From positions 1,004,959 to 1,068,958 of the forward strand of contig JXTB01000074.1 of NCBI GenBank assembly GCA_002914805.1: a DNA stretch of 64,000 nucleotides, written 5' to 3'. This stretch comes from Parasponia andersonii. Taxonomy: Eukaryota > Streptophyta > Magnoliopsida > Rosales > Cannabaceae. How positions within the stretch are numbered: position 1 is the first letter of the stretch; the number at the start of each line of letters is the position of its first letter. A program made the position numbers and the translations under genes. Of this stretch, positions 23,801 to 34,550 are shown piece after piece. The notes under the pieces were generated by a model that saw only the letters and a list, made by a program, of their open reading frames with translations, made no database searches and was not told the origin of the DNA.

Positions 23801-24328
23801 ACTAATTTCTAAAGAACATTTCTATTATCATTTTCATTTTTTCCTATCTTTTGAATTACCCACTAACTTTATCCCTTTCCTTTTCTATTTCACTTATTTA
23901 CTACTCTTCATCTTTTTCTATAAATTATTTTCCACCTTTAGATTGATTTGTCTACTTGATTCTTTGTATACTTAAATCCTAGCCATTCAAATTATGGTAT
24001 GGTACTATTTTGGTGCAACCATTAACTTTAGGTTATAAAATGTAATAAATTTTAATGTGACATGAACATGTCACATTTTTAATTAGGTTATATTGATGTA
24101 CATAATATAATTATTATAGAATCAATTTATTATTAAGAAAAACTAACTTAGAATTTCTAAGTTAAAACAAAGATTAATTATGATTTTCTCACATAATAAA
24201 ATTTAAAATTAAAATAATAATACACATATAATTTCAAGTATTTGCGAATGTAAACTTATTAAAATTCAATACTAAGTTTATAATAATTCTACTAATATTG
24301 CAAGTCTAAGGATTCCTAAGTAGTTACA
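20812..24328 (-). mobile_element. 3' LTR of the Tekay element
   Basis: On the minus strand it starts TGTAACTACTTAGGAATCC at 24328, directly after the polypurine tract, and ends ...GTCTGGTCGTTACA at 20812. Length is 3517 bp. It contains a ~0.8-kb segment (about 22500-23320) that is missing from the 5' LTR but present in the solo LTR at 43960-47703. Confidence 0.9.
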
Positions 24329-24345
24329 ATCTCCCCTACTTATAA
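24329..24345 (-). other. Polypurine tract of the Tekay element
   Basis: AAGTAGGGGAGAT on the minus strand, directly before the 3' LTR. It is the primer site for plus-strand synthesis. Confidence 0.85.
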
Positions 24346-24363
24346 AATTTTCGTCCTCAAAAA

Positions 24364-25888
24364 TTAGAATAATTCTGGGTACTTTTCCTTTATCTCTTCT
24401 TCTCATTCCCAAGTAGCCTCTTCCATCTTGTGGTTTCACCATAATACCTTAACTAAAGGTATGGTCTTGTTTCTAAGAGTCTTTTCTCCATGAGCCAAAA
24501 TCTTCACCAGTTTCTCCTCATATTCTAGTCCTCGTGAACTTCAATAGGTTCATGCTTCAAAACATATGACGGGTTTGAGATGTATTTCTTCAGCATGGAT
24601 ATGTGGAACACGTTATGCACTGATGCTAGTTCAGGTGGTAAAGCCAATTTATAGGCTAGTTTGCCAATACGTTCTAAAATTTCAAGTGGTCCAATGTATC
24701 TTGGACTCAATTTTCCTCTCTTTCCAAACTACATTACTCCCTTTATTGGTGCTATTTTGAGAAAAATTGTGTCTCCCACTTAGAATTCTAACGGAGTTCT
24801 CTGCTTGTCTGCATAGCTTTTCTGTCTACTCTGAGCAGTTTCCATCCTTTTCCTAAGTTTTTGTGTAGCTTCAGTTGTTTCCTTTATGAAATTAGTGGTT
24901 TCTAAATGTTTCTCTCCTGGTTCAAACCAATAGATTAGGGATCTACATCTTCTTTCATAAAGTGCTACATAAGGTGCTGCCTTGATCGAGGCCTGGTAGC
25001 TATTATTGTAGGAGAACTCTGTCAATGGAAGCTAATATTCCATGCTCCTTTAAAGTCCATGACGTATGCCCTAAGCATATCCTCCAAAGTTTGGATGGTT
25101 CATTCTAACTGCCCATCAGTTTGAGGATAGAAAGCCATGCTAAAATTTAGCTTTGTACCTAAGGCTTGTTGGACTTTTCTCTAAAAAATGGAGGTAAATC
25201 GATTGTCGCGATCAGAAATGATATTTCATGGTATTCCATGTAGTCTGACTATCTCAACCACGTATAATTCAGCTAACTTTTCCAATGAGTAAGTGATTTT
25301 CATTGGTAGAAAGTGTGCTGATTTAGTTAATCGATCCACAATCACCCATATTATATCATATCCTTCTGGCGTTCTTGGTAATCCAACCACAAAATCCATA
25401 GCAATTTTCTCCCATTTCCACTCTGGAATTTCAATTAGTTGTAATTCTCCAGCAGGCCGCTTGTGTTCAGCTTTGACTTGTTGACACGTCAAGTAACTTT
25501 GTACGTACTTAGCAACATCGGTTTTCATTCCATCCCATAAAAAGTGTTCCTTTAAATCCTTATACATCTTTGTCGAACCAGGATGGATAAAATAAGGGGT
25601 CTCATGTGCCTCAGAAAGGATCTGATTCTTCATTTTGGCATCATTGGGTATGCATAATCTACCATTTAGTTTGAGAATTCCGTCAGTAGAGAGACCAAAC
25701 TCGGTCGGTTTTCCTTCTAAAATGTCTTCTTTTATTCGTGCTAAGACAAGATCGAGCTCTTGGGTTTCCTTCATATTCTCAAAAATTTTTGGTTTAAGAG
25801 TTAATATAGGTAATTTACCTATTATTAACTCTAAACTGACATTATTTATATCATCTTGTAAGGGCTTAGGTAAAGCTTTCATTGACAT
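24364..25888 (-). pseudogene. Tekay integrase with C-terminal chromodomain (decayed)
   Basis: The frame at 25226-25888 (220 codons) starts in the linker after RNase H. It shows the HHCC zinc finger with the first Cys changed (SYLTCQQVKAEH), then EWKWEKIAMDFVVGLPR and IIWVIVDRLTKSAHFLPM with the first catalytic Asp. The second Asp lies in a decayed SDRD segment near 25210. The third block is FYPQTDGQLE, near 25130. The C-terminal part (24525-25025) keeps SPRYIGPLEILERIGKLAY. The chromodomain (about 24364-24540, one frameshift upstream and internal stops) reads EYEEKLVKILAHGEKTL and IPLVKVLW. Chromodomains guide insertion to marked chromatin. Stop codon at 24364-24366. Confidence 0.9.
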
Positions 25889-25899
25889 TAGAGTTGAAG

Positions 25900-27130
25900 T
25901 TATTTTTCTACTTAGTGCATCTATAACCCTATTTGCCTTACTTGGGTGGTATAAGATTTCACAATCATAATCCCTTACTAACTCAAGCCATCTACGCTAC
26001 CTCATGTTCAACTCTTTCTGAGTGAATATGTACATCAGGCTTTTATGATCTGCGTAGATTCGACATTGAGTCCTACATAAGTAGTGTCGCCAAAGTTTGA
26101 GAGCGAATATTACAGCAACAAGTTCTAGATCATTAGTTGGATAGTATTTCTCGTGCTCCTTTAATTGTTGAGAACCATATGCTATGACCTTTCTATTTTG
26201 CATTAGTACTGCTCCTAGTCTCAGTTTCGATGCATAACCATAATGGTAAGTATAGGTGCACTAATAAGCCAATTTTTCAATTCTTGGAAGCTTTCTTCAC
26301 ACTTCTTCGTCCATTCGTATTTCTTTCCTTTTGTTTTTGTAAGGGCCGTAAGGGGAGCAATGAGCTTTGAAAATCCTTCTACAAATCTTTGGTAATAGCC
26401 AGCTAATCCCAAAAAGCTCCTTAATTCAGTCACGGTTTTGGGCGCTGGTCAATTGTTCACTGCCTCTATCTTGGAAGGATCTATGGCAACTTCTTCCTTT
26501 GCTACCATATATCCTAAGAAATGGACTCGGTCAAGCTAGAATTCACACTTAGAGAATTTGGCATAGAGGTGGTACTCCCTTAACTTTTGCAATACGAGTC
26601 TGAGGTGTTGTTCATGTTCCTCTTGAGACCTTGAGTAAATCAAGATATCATCGATAAAGACTATGACAAATTTGTCCAAGTATTCCTTGAACACTCTATT
26701 CATCAGGTCCATAAATTCCGCAGGAGTATTAGTTAGCCCAAAAGGCATCACTAAGAACTCATAATGCCCATGTCGTATTTGAAAGGTAGACTTCAGAATA
26801 TCACTCTCTTTAATTCTCAGTTGATGATAGTCCGATCGCAAATCGATCTTTAAGAAAACTATAGCTCATTTTAATTGATCGAACAAGTCATCTATCCTTG
26901 GCAAAGGATATTTATTCTTTATAGTCACCTTATTCAATTCTCTATAGTCAATGCACATTCTGAATGTTTCATCCTTCTTCTTCACAAATAGCACAGGTGC
27001 GCCCCATGATGAGTGACTTGGTCGGATAAAACCCTTATCTAACAACTCTTGTAGTTGAGTTTGTAGCTCTTTAAGCTCAACAGGTACCATCCTGTAAGGT
27101 GCTTAAGAAATAGGGAGAGTACCAGGCAGC
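25900..27130 (-). pseudogene. Tekay reverse transcriptase and RNase H (decayed)
   Basis: RT begins near 27130. The first open block (26866-27090) contains [20 protein letters not shown], then VLFVKKKD and [20 protein letters not shown]. The second (26536-26841) has the [18 protein letters not shown] block and the catalytic [10 protein letters not shown]. The thumb and connection (26221-26433) read TELRSFLGLAGYYQRFVEGF. RNase H (25997-26203) keeps [19 protein letters not shown]. All motifs are standard for plant chromoviruses. The blocks are separated by stops and small frame changes. Confidence 0.9.
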
Positions 27131-27153
27131 AATTCGATCTCAAAGGAAATTTC

Positions 27154-27789
27154 TCACTCCGGCGGTAGTCCTGGCAGATCATCGAAAAGCACATTAATGT
27201 ACTCCTTGACAATGATTACATCTTCTAGCCTCTTCTTTTCTTCTTTACTCTTATCTAGAATATTAGCTAGATATCCCAGACACCCGTTACTCAACATTCT
27301 ACTTGCTTGTATTGCTGAGATCATCACTCGAGGTTGCTTCTTAGTATCTCCATTATAAGTGAACTTTTCTTCTCCTAGAGGTTTGAACATGATCCTTTGA
27401 CTTCGACATTTAATATTAGCATTATACCTTCCCAAGAAGTCCATTCCTAGAATGACATCATAATCAATCATTCCTAGGATGACTAGGTTAGCATACAGCT
27501 CCCTAGTAACTATAATTATTGGAACATGTCTTATCCAATAATTTGTTGTCAAAGTTTCACCTGAAGGTAGAGTTACATTTAAAGTTCTAGTCATTCTATC
27601 ACTATTCTGAGCCATTCTTTTGGCAAACACATGTGACACAAAACAATGCGTAACACCGAAATCAAACAAGACATATGCATTTTGAGTGACAACAAACAGC
27701 TGACTTGTGACAACATTAGAGGTTCCCACATCTGCATTCTCCCTCGTAAAGGCGTAGACTTGAGCAGTGGTTTCTAGAGGTGCCTCCAA
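27154..27789 (-). pseudogene. Tekay aspartic protease
   Basis: A 211-codon open frame. The retropepsin active site reads VLFDFGVTHCFVS, where the usual form is a D-S-G triad; here Ser is replaced by Phe (DFG) and Ala by Val, which should abolish activity. The second signature DYDVILGMDFLGRYNANIKC is intact, as in plant Ty3/gypsy proteases of the RVP_2 type. The frame ends in DDLPGLPPE, the usual link to RT, with RT starting about 30 codons downstream after a stop. Confidence 0.85.
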
Positions 27790-27849
27790 TCTTCCTTGAG
27801 CAATCTGAGGTCCTTCAATTTTGATCTTTATATTGTGAATTTAAGGTCC

Positions 27850-29015
27850 TTGCGGCTTAGACGTGGTTAGTAGGTTAGCTTAATTCTGTTTACTGTAGCA
27901 GTTTTTGGCATAATGACCCTCATTGCCACAAAGGTAACAAGTGTTTGAGCCAAGGCGACATTCCCTAAGGTGTTTCTTCCCACACTTAGGACATGGTGGA
28001 AATTCTATCTTGGCCCTCTTTTGCTGTTGAGGTTCTCCTTTTTGGTTTCTTTGGCCACCAATGTTATTCATTCTCTTCTTTCAACTATAATCATTGCAGT
28101 TGTTATTGCTGTTGTTCTGGATCTTATTATGGCCAAATTTGATCCCAAATCCTCTTTAATTATTTTCCTGATTCGGTTTAGCGTGCCCCATTAGTTCTTC
28201 TTTGATTTCAAATATTTTTATCGTTCTTCCTTAGCTTGGGCAAGATAATATTCTGCTTTGAGTGCCCTTCCTACACATTCTGCAACTATAGTTGGTAGGT
28301 TGTCGCAACTATTAATGACAAATTCTAATTTAGAGTGAAATATTTCGAGCATCCTCCTTACTCCCTCCTCTTTAGTGGGTACCAAATAGGGACACAGTCT
28401 TTCAAGTTGGTCGAACTTTCGTATGGCCTTGATGATTGTCATATTCCCTTGTTTGATGTTAATGAATTCATTTTGCTAGGCTTGCATTGCCATATGACTA
28501 TAGTATTTCTAGTTGAATTCATGGATAAAGTTATTCCATGACATTTCTCTGACATTTCTTCTCATTTTGACTGTTTCCCACCAATATCGTGCATCTTTCT
28601 TCAGGATATAGGACACACATAACACCTTTTCATGGTTATTAAGGTTCATAAAATCTAGGATGGTTTGGATTCATGACAACCATTTTTTAGCTACCAAAGT
28701 ATCCGTCGATCCTTCAAACTTAGCAAGACGTATCTTTCTGAAACATTCATATAGTGGTTCTTGGCATTCCACATGTCGATCAGGTATTACAGTTACGAAT
28801 TGTTGTGCTGGTACTTCTTTTGAGGTAGTGGTTCTTCATCTTTAACTTGAGGTTCGACATTTCCTTAATATTGTTACCTTAGTTGCTTATGAAGGTTTCT
28901 CATCTCCTCTTCTTGAGCTTGGAGTCATTGTTGCAAGTTAGCTATAAGATTACTTAGGTCGGGTGTTTCGGGTGTTTATTGGACTGACTCGTGGTCTTTC
29001 CCTTCCTCTTGCCAT
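27850..29015 (-). pseudogene. Tekay gag (decayed)
   Basis: Capsid and nucleocapsid precursor. The start is placed at the ATG at 29015 (MARGREDHESVQ). It is followed by a Gln/Glu-rich stretch (QAQEEEMRNLHKQL), then the Retrotrans_gag fold: WWETVKMRR near 28580, KQGNMTI, then 28218-28442 open with RKFDQLERLCPYLVPTKEEG and ECVGRALKAEYYLAQAKEER. The zinc knuckle is intact, CYLCGNEGHYAKNC (27880-28071), preceded by a Cys pair in PPCPKCGKKH. Several stops and frame changes lie in the N-terminal half. This is the ordinary gag of the element, in contrast to the extra ORF upstream. Confidence 0.85.
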
Positions 29016-29190
29016 TTTTTTTTTGTTTTTAGTTGACTCCTATTAATTCAGGGTATTAGTAGTTATCTCAACTTTATAATGTAAAAAAGGATAAATTAAG
29101 TAATAAAACATACATTATTTCATAATTATATTATTTCATTAATTAAAATACAAGATAAGAACATATAAATATTTCTAGTCTACTCTATGC

Positions 29191-30015
29191 TTAATCTCTC
29201 ATATTGGTGTTTGAAGGTTCGCTAGGGTTTTCCTCTGGATCCTCTTCAGAGTCTTCCTCATTGTCATTGGTGCGTCCTTGTCTAGTGGGCATGGTTCTCT
29301 CCTTATCTACTCTTGGTTGCACCCTTCTTTGCTCTTCTTCTTGGTCTCCTTGTTAGAAAGGTGTTCTTGTTGTATTCCCGTGAGATGATCCTTCAACCAT
29401 ACTCTATTCCATATCCCTTTGATATTTCTCTTTCGCATGAATTGCCTCTGAACAGGTGCATTTAAGATTCATATCAATAAGTGGGTTCCGTATGTGTCTT
29501 CGGATATGACTTGGGATTCTATTCCAATACATCATAAGCAGGATACTATTAGGCCATCTCGGAGGGAATAGGTGAACAACTTCCTCAAAAAAACGGATGT
29601 TATATTCTTCCATAGATTCACCTGGCCAGAATTCCCATCTATTTCTCACAAAGTCAATGGCTCGTTCTTGTAATGGCATCTCTACTATCGAGATCTATAT
29701 TGGATTGTTATGGTATTCTATTTGTGAAAAGCATGCCATGATTAATCTGTAGAATGTTTCCCAACTCATACTGTCTATAATGTGTCTTGATATTCGTTAC
29801 CATGCTCGATCATTATTTCAGAGTTGCATGACTGCAAGAGTGGTCCATTCGTACTCCTAGATATGACACACTCGTAAAAGTTATTCCGTTTCATAAAGCC
29901 AATTCCCTAACACTTCATGTGTGTATACTCCCAGGTAATATGGTGGTCATCCTACTCTAAAGGTAGCAACTACTATGGCTCTAAAAAGTTGAGGTTGGGC
30001 AATCTCTCGGTCCAT
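29191..30015 (-). pseudogene. Gag-like leader ORF upstream of gag in the Tekay element
   Basis: One reading frame of 275 codons from ATG at 30015 (MDREIAQPQLFRAIVVATF) to a TAA at 29191-29193, broken by eight internal stops but no frameshift. Most stops look like simple C-to-T or G-to-A hits (Arg, Gln or Trp codons). Landmarks follow a Ty3/gypsy gag capsid domain: GNWLYETE, EYEWTTLAVMQL, DRAW, MSWETFYRLIMACF, GESMEEYNIRFFEEVVHLFP and IPSHIRRHI. The tail is acidic (NEEDSEEDPEENPSEP) and has no zinc knuckle. The sequence differs from the ordinary gag that follows 176 bp downstream. It may be a captured second gag or an accessory ORF. Confidence 0.7.
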
Positions 30016-30154
30016 TGGAATTTCGATTATCGAGGTATCTATTACTACTACATAATACGTTCTTAAGGTTAAATAATATACTAAGTAAAAATTCTACTTA
30101 CTTCAGTTATTTGAAACGTTGCGGAGGGATACAAGATAGGATAGTAGGATACTC

Positions 30155-30166
30155 GCTCTGATACCA
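30155..30166 (-). other. Primer-binding site of the Tekay element
   Basis: TGGTATCAGAGC on the minus strand, two bases from the end of the 5' LTR. It is the initiator Met-tRNA type. Confidence 0.9.
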
Positions 30167-30168
30167 AC

Positions 30169-32964
30169 TATAACGACCCGACTTTTTGGACCGTTAACTA
30201 CTTACATTCTTAGCTTACTTATTTAAAAAGAGAAATTTAGACGTTGAAAATTCATGACAAATTTTTTTAATAGTTTTATTTCTTTTTAAGAGATTTATAT
30301 TCATAACTAACCATTTAATTAAATTTTGAAAACAAGTAAAATACTTGTCGATGGTTAAGTAACCTTTATTTAAATTTGTTTATAAACTTTTTATTAGGGT
30401 GATTTAAATACTGCACAACCATAAAGGACTCCCACGTGAGGAGGGAGGTCACATACGGACAACTTAAGTCCCAAGCTCTCTTTAGATAGTTTAGGTCTTT
30501 TTGATAAAACCCCTTATGTTTTGTATTTATTTAAATCAAAACATTTTCTCTTTTACATCTTTTGAAGAACATTTGTTTAAATTCTATTCAATTGAAATAC
30601 AGTCTCATGTTCAATTTAATAAAACCATGCATTACGAAATAAAATGTCAAGTTATAAGTATGTTTTCAAACAACATCCACCTTACATAATTGAAATTATC
30701 TGTCTCATAATAAGAACATATGCAGAAGTAATTTTAATGGCGGTATTCTATTGTCCATGCCTTGTATTCTTCTCTGCCTCGATTCAGCTAACCCATCAAT
30801 CAAATCCGAGGTTTCTTTCATTTGGTACCTATAGCATGGATACTTATAAAATGTGATTTTTCACTCAACAAGTACAATGTAATTTTCATAAAACATATTA
30901 CTTTTACACAAATGATCTTTTATGAAAGTTCAGATATATTGTTTTATGAAATCATTACCTTATGCCTTATTATAAGATACTGTATCATAATTTTATCTCA
31001 TTCTTTTTCACAAAGTCTTTTATCTTTCTTATGGGCCCTGGTATACGTATTGAATGTGTACTACTGAATGCGGAACCAGGGGAACGACCCAACTGAAAAT
31101 ACCCACGGTCATAATCTTAACATACTTTTCTTCATAAATCCTCGCTTATAGGAGGTCGGTCTTATTTTCCCTCGAATATCCTCACCTAGTGGAGGTTGGT
31201 ACGACACCTTTAAATTCTTTATCTTATTTAGTCTTTTCTTAATATGAGTGGGTACGTTTCAACAATAAACCCAAACTTATATTATATTATTATAGCGTTT
31301 CCGTTGTTAAAGCCTGCTGAAGTATTTTTACATGACAACTTTGTAAAGTAACTATACATTATTTTTATAGTATAAGAAATGTATCTTTATATACATTATG
31401 CATAGACTATACAATAATAAAATAAAGGCAAGTTAACACATGAAATGATTTCAAATATATCATACTACAAATATAAAATATTTTTAAACCATCCATGCCA
31501 TAGATGAAATTGTACTTACATTATAATAGGATTGTCTCAGTTCCACTCGTTAATTAAGTACGTTTAGGTTGACGTTTTGCCCTAACGTATGCATTCTCTA
31601 TTTGTTAGAGTAATTTAAAGTGGACTTATACTTTTTTTTAAACTTCTAATTACTTAGTGGTATTAAAACAACTAAGACTCAGTCTTGATCAAATATAAAA
31701 CTTCACATTTGAGAAATAATGTCATGTTATATTCATTGACTAATTTATACTTTCAACTTAAATGGATGAAATTTAATTAAACTTAACCTTTATCAAGGTG
31801 ATCTTTTTAATTTAGTATTGATTTGATTAATATCATCCTAAATCAGTTAAGTCTCCTTAGTTATATTTCTTTTTATCAAATACTTTGAATTATTCTTGAT
31901 TAATTTCTTTATTCGTAATTAAGGGTCAGAATATTATAGCTCTTGTGGATTTGGAAGAAAGTGAGGTAGAAAGAGTTTTTTTTTTTTTTTTTTGAGAAAG
32001 GATAATTGGAAAAATGAAGATAGTTTTGGCTAAGTAATTGGAAGGTTAAATATGGATTTGTAATTGCTAAATGAAGGATCTATTTATAGGCCATCCATAG
32101 GAGGTATCTAGTAATACACACTTTCACATTCCATCTAATAATCTAAGCACCATTATTACTAATTTTGTCAATATTTCTTCTTTTACTACTTTATTATCTT
32201 ATCTTTTACTTTATTTTTTACTCATCCAATACTGTTGTCTCCAATCTTTCTTCTTTTTCAATTATTTGGAATCCAGTACTACTAGCTCCCAAATAAAGTC
32301 TCCCCTATATTAATCTCTTTCATATCTTTTGAATTATTTTGGAGATAAAAACTGCTAATTAGTTTTGTTTATGTCTTCTACTTTGAATTATGCCACTAAT
32401 TTCTAAAGAATATTTCCATTATCATTTTTCTTTTTTTACCTTTTGAATTATTTTAGAGACAAAAGCTATCAATTAGTTTTGTCTATATTTTCCTTTTTTT
32501 TAGAATTACCCACTAACTTTATCCTTTTTCTTTTCTATTCTACTAATTTAAATTTATTACCTCCCTAAGATAAAACTTTACCACTCTTCATCTTTTTCTA
32601 CAACTTATTTTCTACCCTTAGACTGATTTGTCTATTTAAATCCTAGCTATTCAAATCATCGCATGGTACTATTTCGGTGCAATCATTAACTTTAAGTTAT
32701 AAAATATATTAATTTTTAATATAACATAAACATGTCACATTCTTAACTAGGTTATATTGATGTACATAATGTAATCTTTGTAGAATTAATTTATTATTAA
32801 GGAAAACTAACTTAAAAGTCTCACGTAAAAAAATTTAATATTAAAGTAATACTATACATATAATTTCAAGGATATGCGAATATAAACTTATGAAAATTCG
32901 ACCCTAAGTCTATTAATAATAATTCTACTAAGATTGCAAGTCTAAGGATTCCTAGGGGGTTATA
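30169..32964 (-). mobile_element. 5' LTR of the Tekay element (internally deleted)
   Basis: 2796 bp. It runs from the end next to the PBS (30169, TATAACGACCCGACT) to 32964 beside the GGAAG duplication. The outer end has decayed from TGTCACCCCCTAGG, as seen in the solo LTR at 43960, to TATAACCCCCTAGG. It lacks about 0.8 kb present in the 3' LTR. A pure T run lies at about 31978-31993. Confidence 0.9.
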
Positions 32965-32969
32965 GGAAG

Positions 32970-33251
32970 GCTCAAAAATAACTCGATAACCTTTTCACAA
33001 AGTTGACTTATACTAAGTAAATTCTGTTTAAGACTATCAACAATTTATACATATTCTATAATGAGAGAGGAAGCAGTACCAATGTTACCTATATCCAAAA
33101 TTTTTCCTTTAGTATTGTGTCCAAATGTAACATGTCCTCCATTTCTTTTTGTCACTGGTCTTATGTTTGGAGCAACCACTATCCAAAAACCAAAAGTTCT
33201 TCTTCTTTTGTACCTACAAGTAAGAATCAAACTTTGAATTTGGATACCCAT
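32970..33251 (-). pseudogene. SIRE copia 2 aspartic protease (decayed)
   Basis: Continuation of copia 2 beyond the Tekay insertion. The frame reads FGFWIVVAPNIRPVTKRNGG and then HVTFGHNTKGKILDIGNIG. The catalytic Asp-Ser-Gly stretch is read in a shifted frame near 33180 (ATAGTGG on the coding strand). It lines up with 7011-7395 of copia 1. The reading frame joins the pre-integrase at 19710 once the Tekay element is removed. Confidence 0.75.
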
Positions 33252-33252
33252 A

Positions 33253-33786
33253 CTAATTTGGGTCCTTCACTATTATTCTAGATTCTTTTAGAACCCAAGC
33301 TAGTTTTCTACCAAAATATGCATTTTTCTTCACAAAGCATGAAAAGCTAGTATATCTATCTTGATTGCAATAAGTGCAAGTATGCTTAGTATCACTAGTA
33401 ATAGCACTAGTAATAGCATTCTCAAAATAGTTTTTGAGGTATTTTTGTTTTATAGAAGATATATACCCAATACTTTCTTTGTTAAAAATACATTTTTGTC
33501 CACCAAGCATCATATCAAAATTTTTCTTTCTATTTGTAAATTTGTGGACAATTTTAATCAAGTCAAAAATCTTGTCATTTAAGGAAGTATTTTATTTTGA
33601 TAAAATATCACAATTACTATGAGATAATTTCACTTCCTTTCCTTTAGTAAACTCTTTAACCATTTTTGACAAACTAAGAAGTTCTTTTTTGAGAGTATTG
33701 TCCTTGAAAATGAGTTTTTCATAATTTTTGTGTAAATCATTGAAATGACTCAACAAATTTTTATATGATAAATCACAATCACTATC
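33253..33786 (-). pseudogene. SIRE copia 2 gag, C-terminal part (decayed)
   Basis: Contains the second knuckle, CTYCNQDRYTSFSC, with the zinc-binding His changed to Tyr, and upstream of it the Lys/Asn-rich segment (NDLHKNYEKLIFKDNTLKKE). The first recognisable residues are SDCDLSYKN at about 33783. There the minus-strand homology stops, and inverted sequence begins. In copia 1 the residues just before this point are SKFHDVSDTSSEFSD. The inverted fragment ends at exactly SEFHD (35640). Confidence 0.8.
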
Positions 33787-33835
33787 ATTCTCACACAAAA
33801 AGTGAGAGCGAAAAATTTTTGGAGCCACTATTGGA

Positions 33836-34503
33836 TGTTGAGTTGTGCTTTGTATCATCAATTCTACTTTCATATTTTGAAGCTAACAAATATATGATTA
33901 AGAGCTAATAATCTACTTGAGTATGTAGGAAGTTGAATTGAAAATATCACAAGACATTCAAGATGGTACATAGAAAAAAGCTTAAAGACAAAGATCAAGA
34001 TAACAAGACATAGACTAGAAAAGGTTATATAATTAGTTCTTGTACTTAAATATTTGTCTACACATTGTATAACCTTATTGGCTCAATTTTTTCATAAAAT
34101 TGGAAATTTTCAAAGCTAAACTGTCAAATGTGTTTATTTCAAACTAAAATATGAAATTTATTTTACATAAGCTTTTAAATTAATTTATGAATTTCTATTA
34201 TTCCTATATTACATATTAAATCAATTTATAAAGTAAATTTTTGAAAATAATTGAAAAAGACTTGAAATAAAAACCAAAAATAGCTCTAGGATAGAATAAG
34301 TAGAACCTCATAAAAATAGTGTTTGTATTTCTCTATCCTTATCCTTTTAATTTATTTATCTTAAGTTTGTGTATGCAATTTAACTATTTTCACTTGTTAT
34401 TGTTTTTATTTGTTAAATTACTTGTTTGTCTAGAAAAATTTGTGAAGGATTTTAAAACCCAATTCACCCCCTCTCTTGGGTTAGCTAATCTTAGGCTAAA
34501 AGT
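33836..34503 (+). mobile_element. 5' LTR of SIRE copia 2 (inverted, internally deleted)
   Basis: Begins TGTTGAGTTGTGCTTTGTATC and ends with a ...GGGTTAGCTAATCTTAGGCTAA region, matching both ends of the 3' LTR (10697-12043). About half of the middle is missing. The primer-binding site after it is decayed to a TTAGAATTAGAGC form. Confidence 0.85.
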
Positions 34504-34550
34504 TAGAATTAGAGCTTGGTGCTCAAATTTTTAATACTTAACCATTTTGA

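Larger units (their letters stand above)
19711..32964 (-). mobile_element. Tekay/Del-type Ty3/gypsy chromovirus (13.25 kb), nested in SIRE copia 2
   Basis: Flanked by the perfect 5-bp duplication GGAAG (19706-19710 and 32965-32969), with the interrupted SIRE sequence continuing on both sides. Minus-strand order is 5' LTR 30169-32964, PBS 30155-30166, a gag-like leader ORF (29191-30015), gag (27850-29015), protease, RT, RNase H, integrase, chromodomain (ending 24364), polypurine tract, 3' LTR (20812-24328) and an extra 1.1-kb LTR end (19711-20811). The long LTRs and a C-terminal chromodomain point to the Tekay/Del clade. All coding parts carry stops or shifts. Confidence 0.9.
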
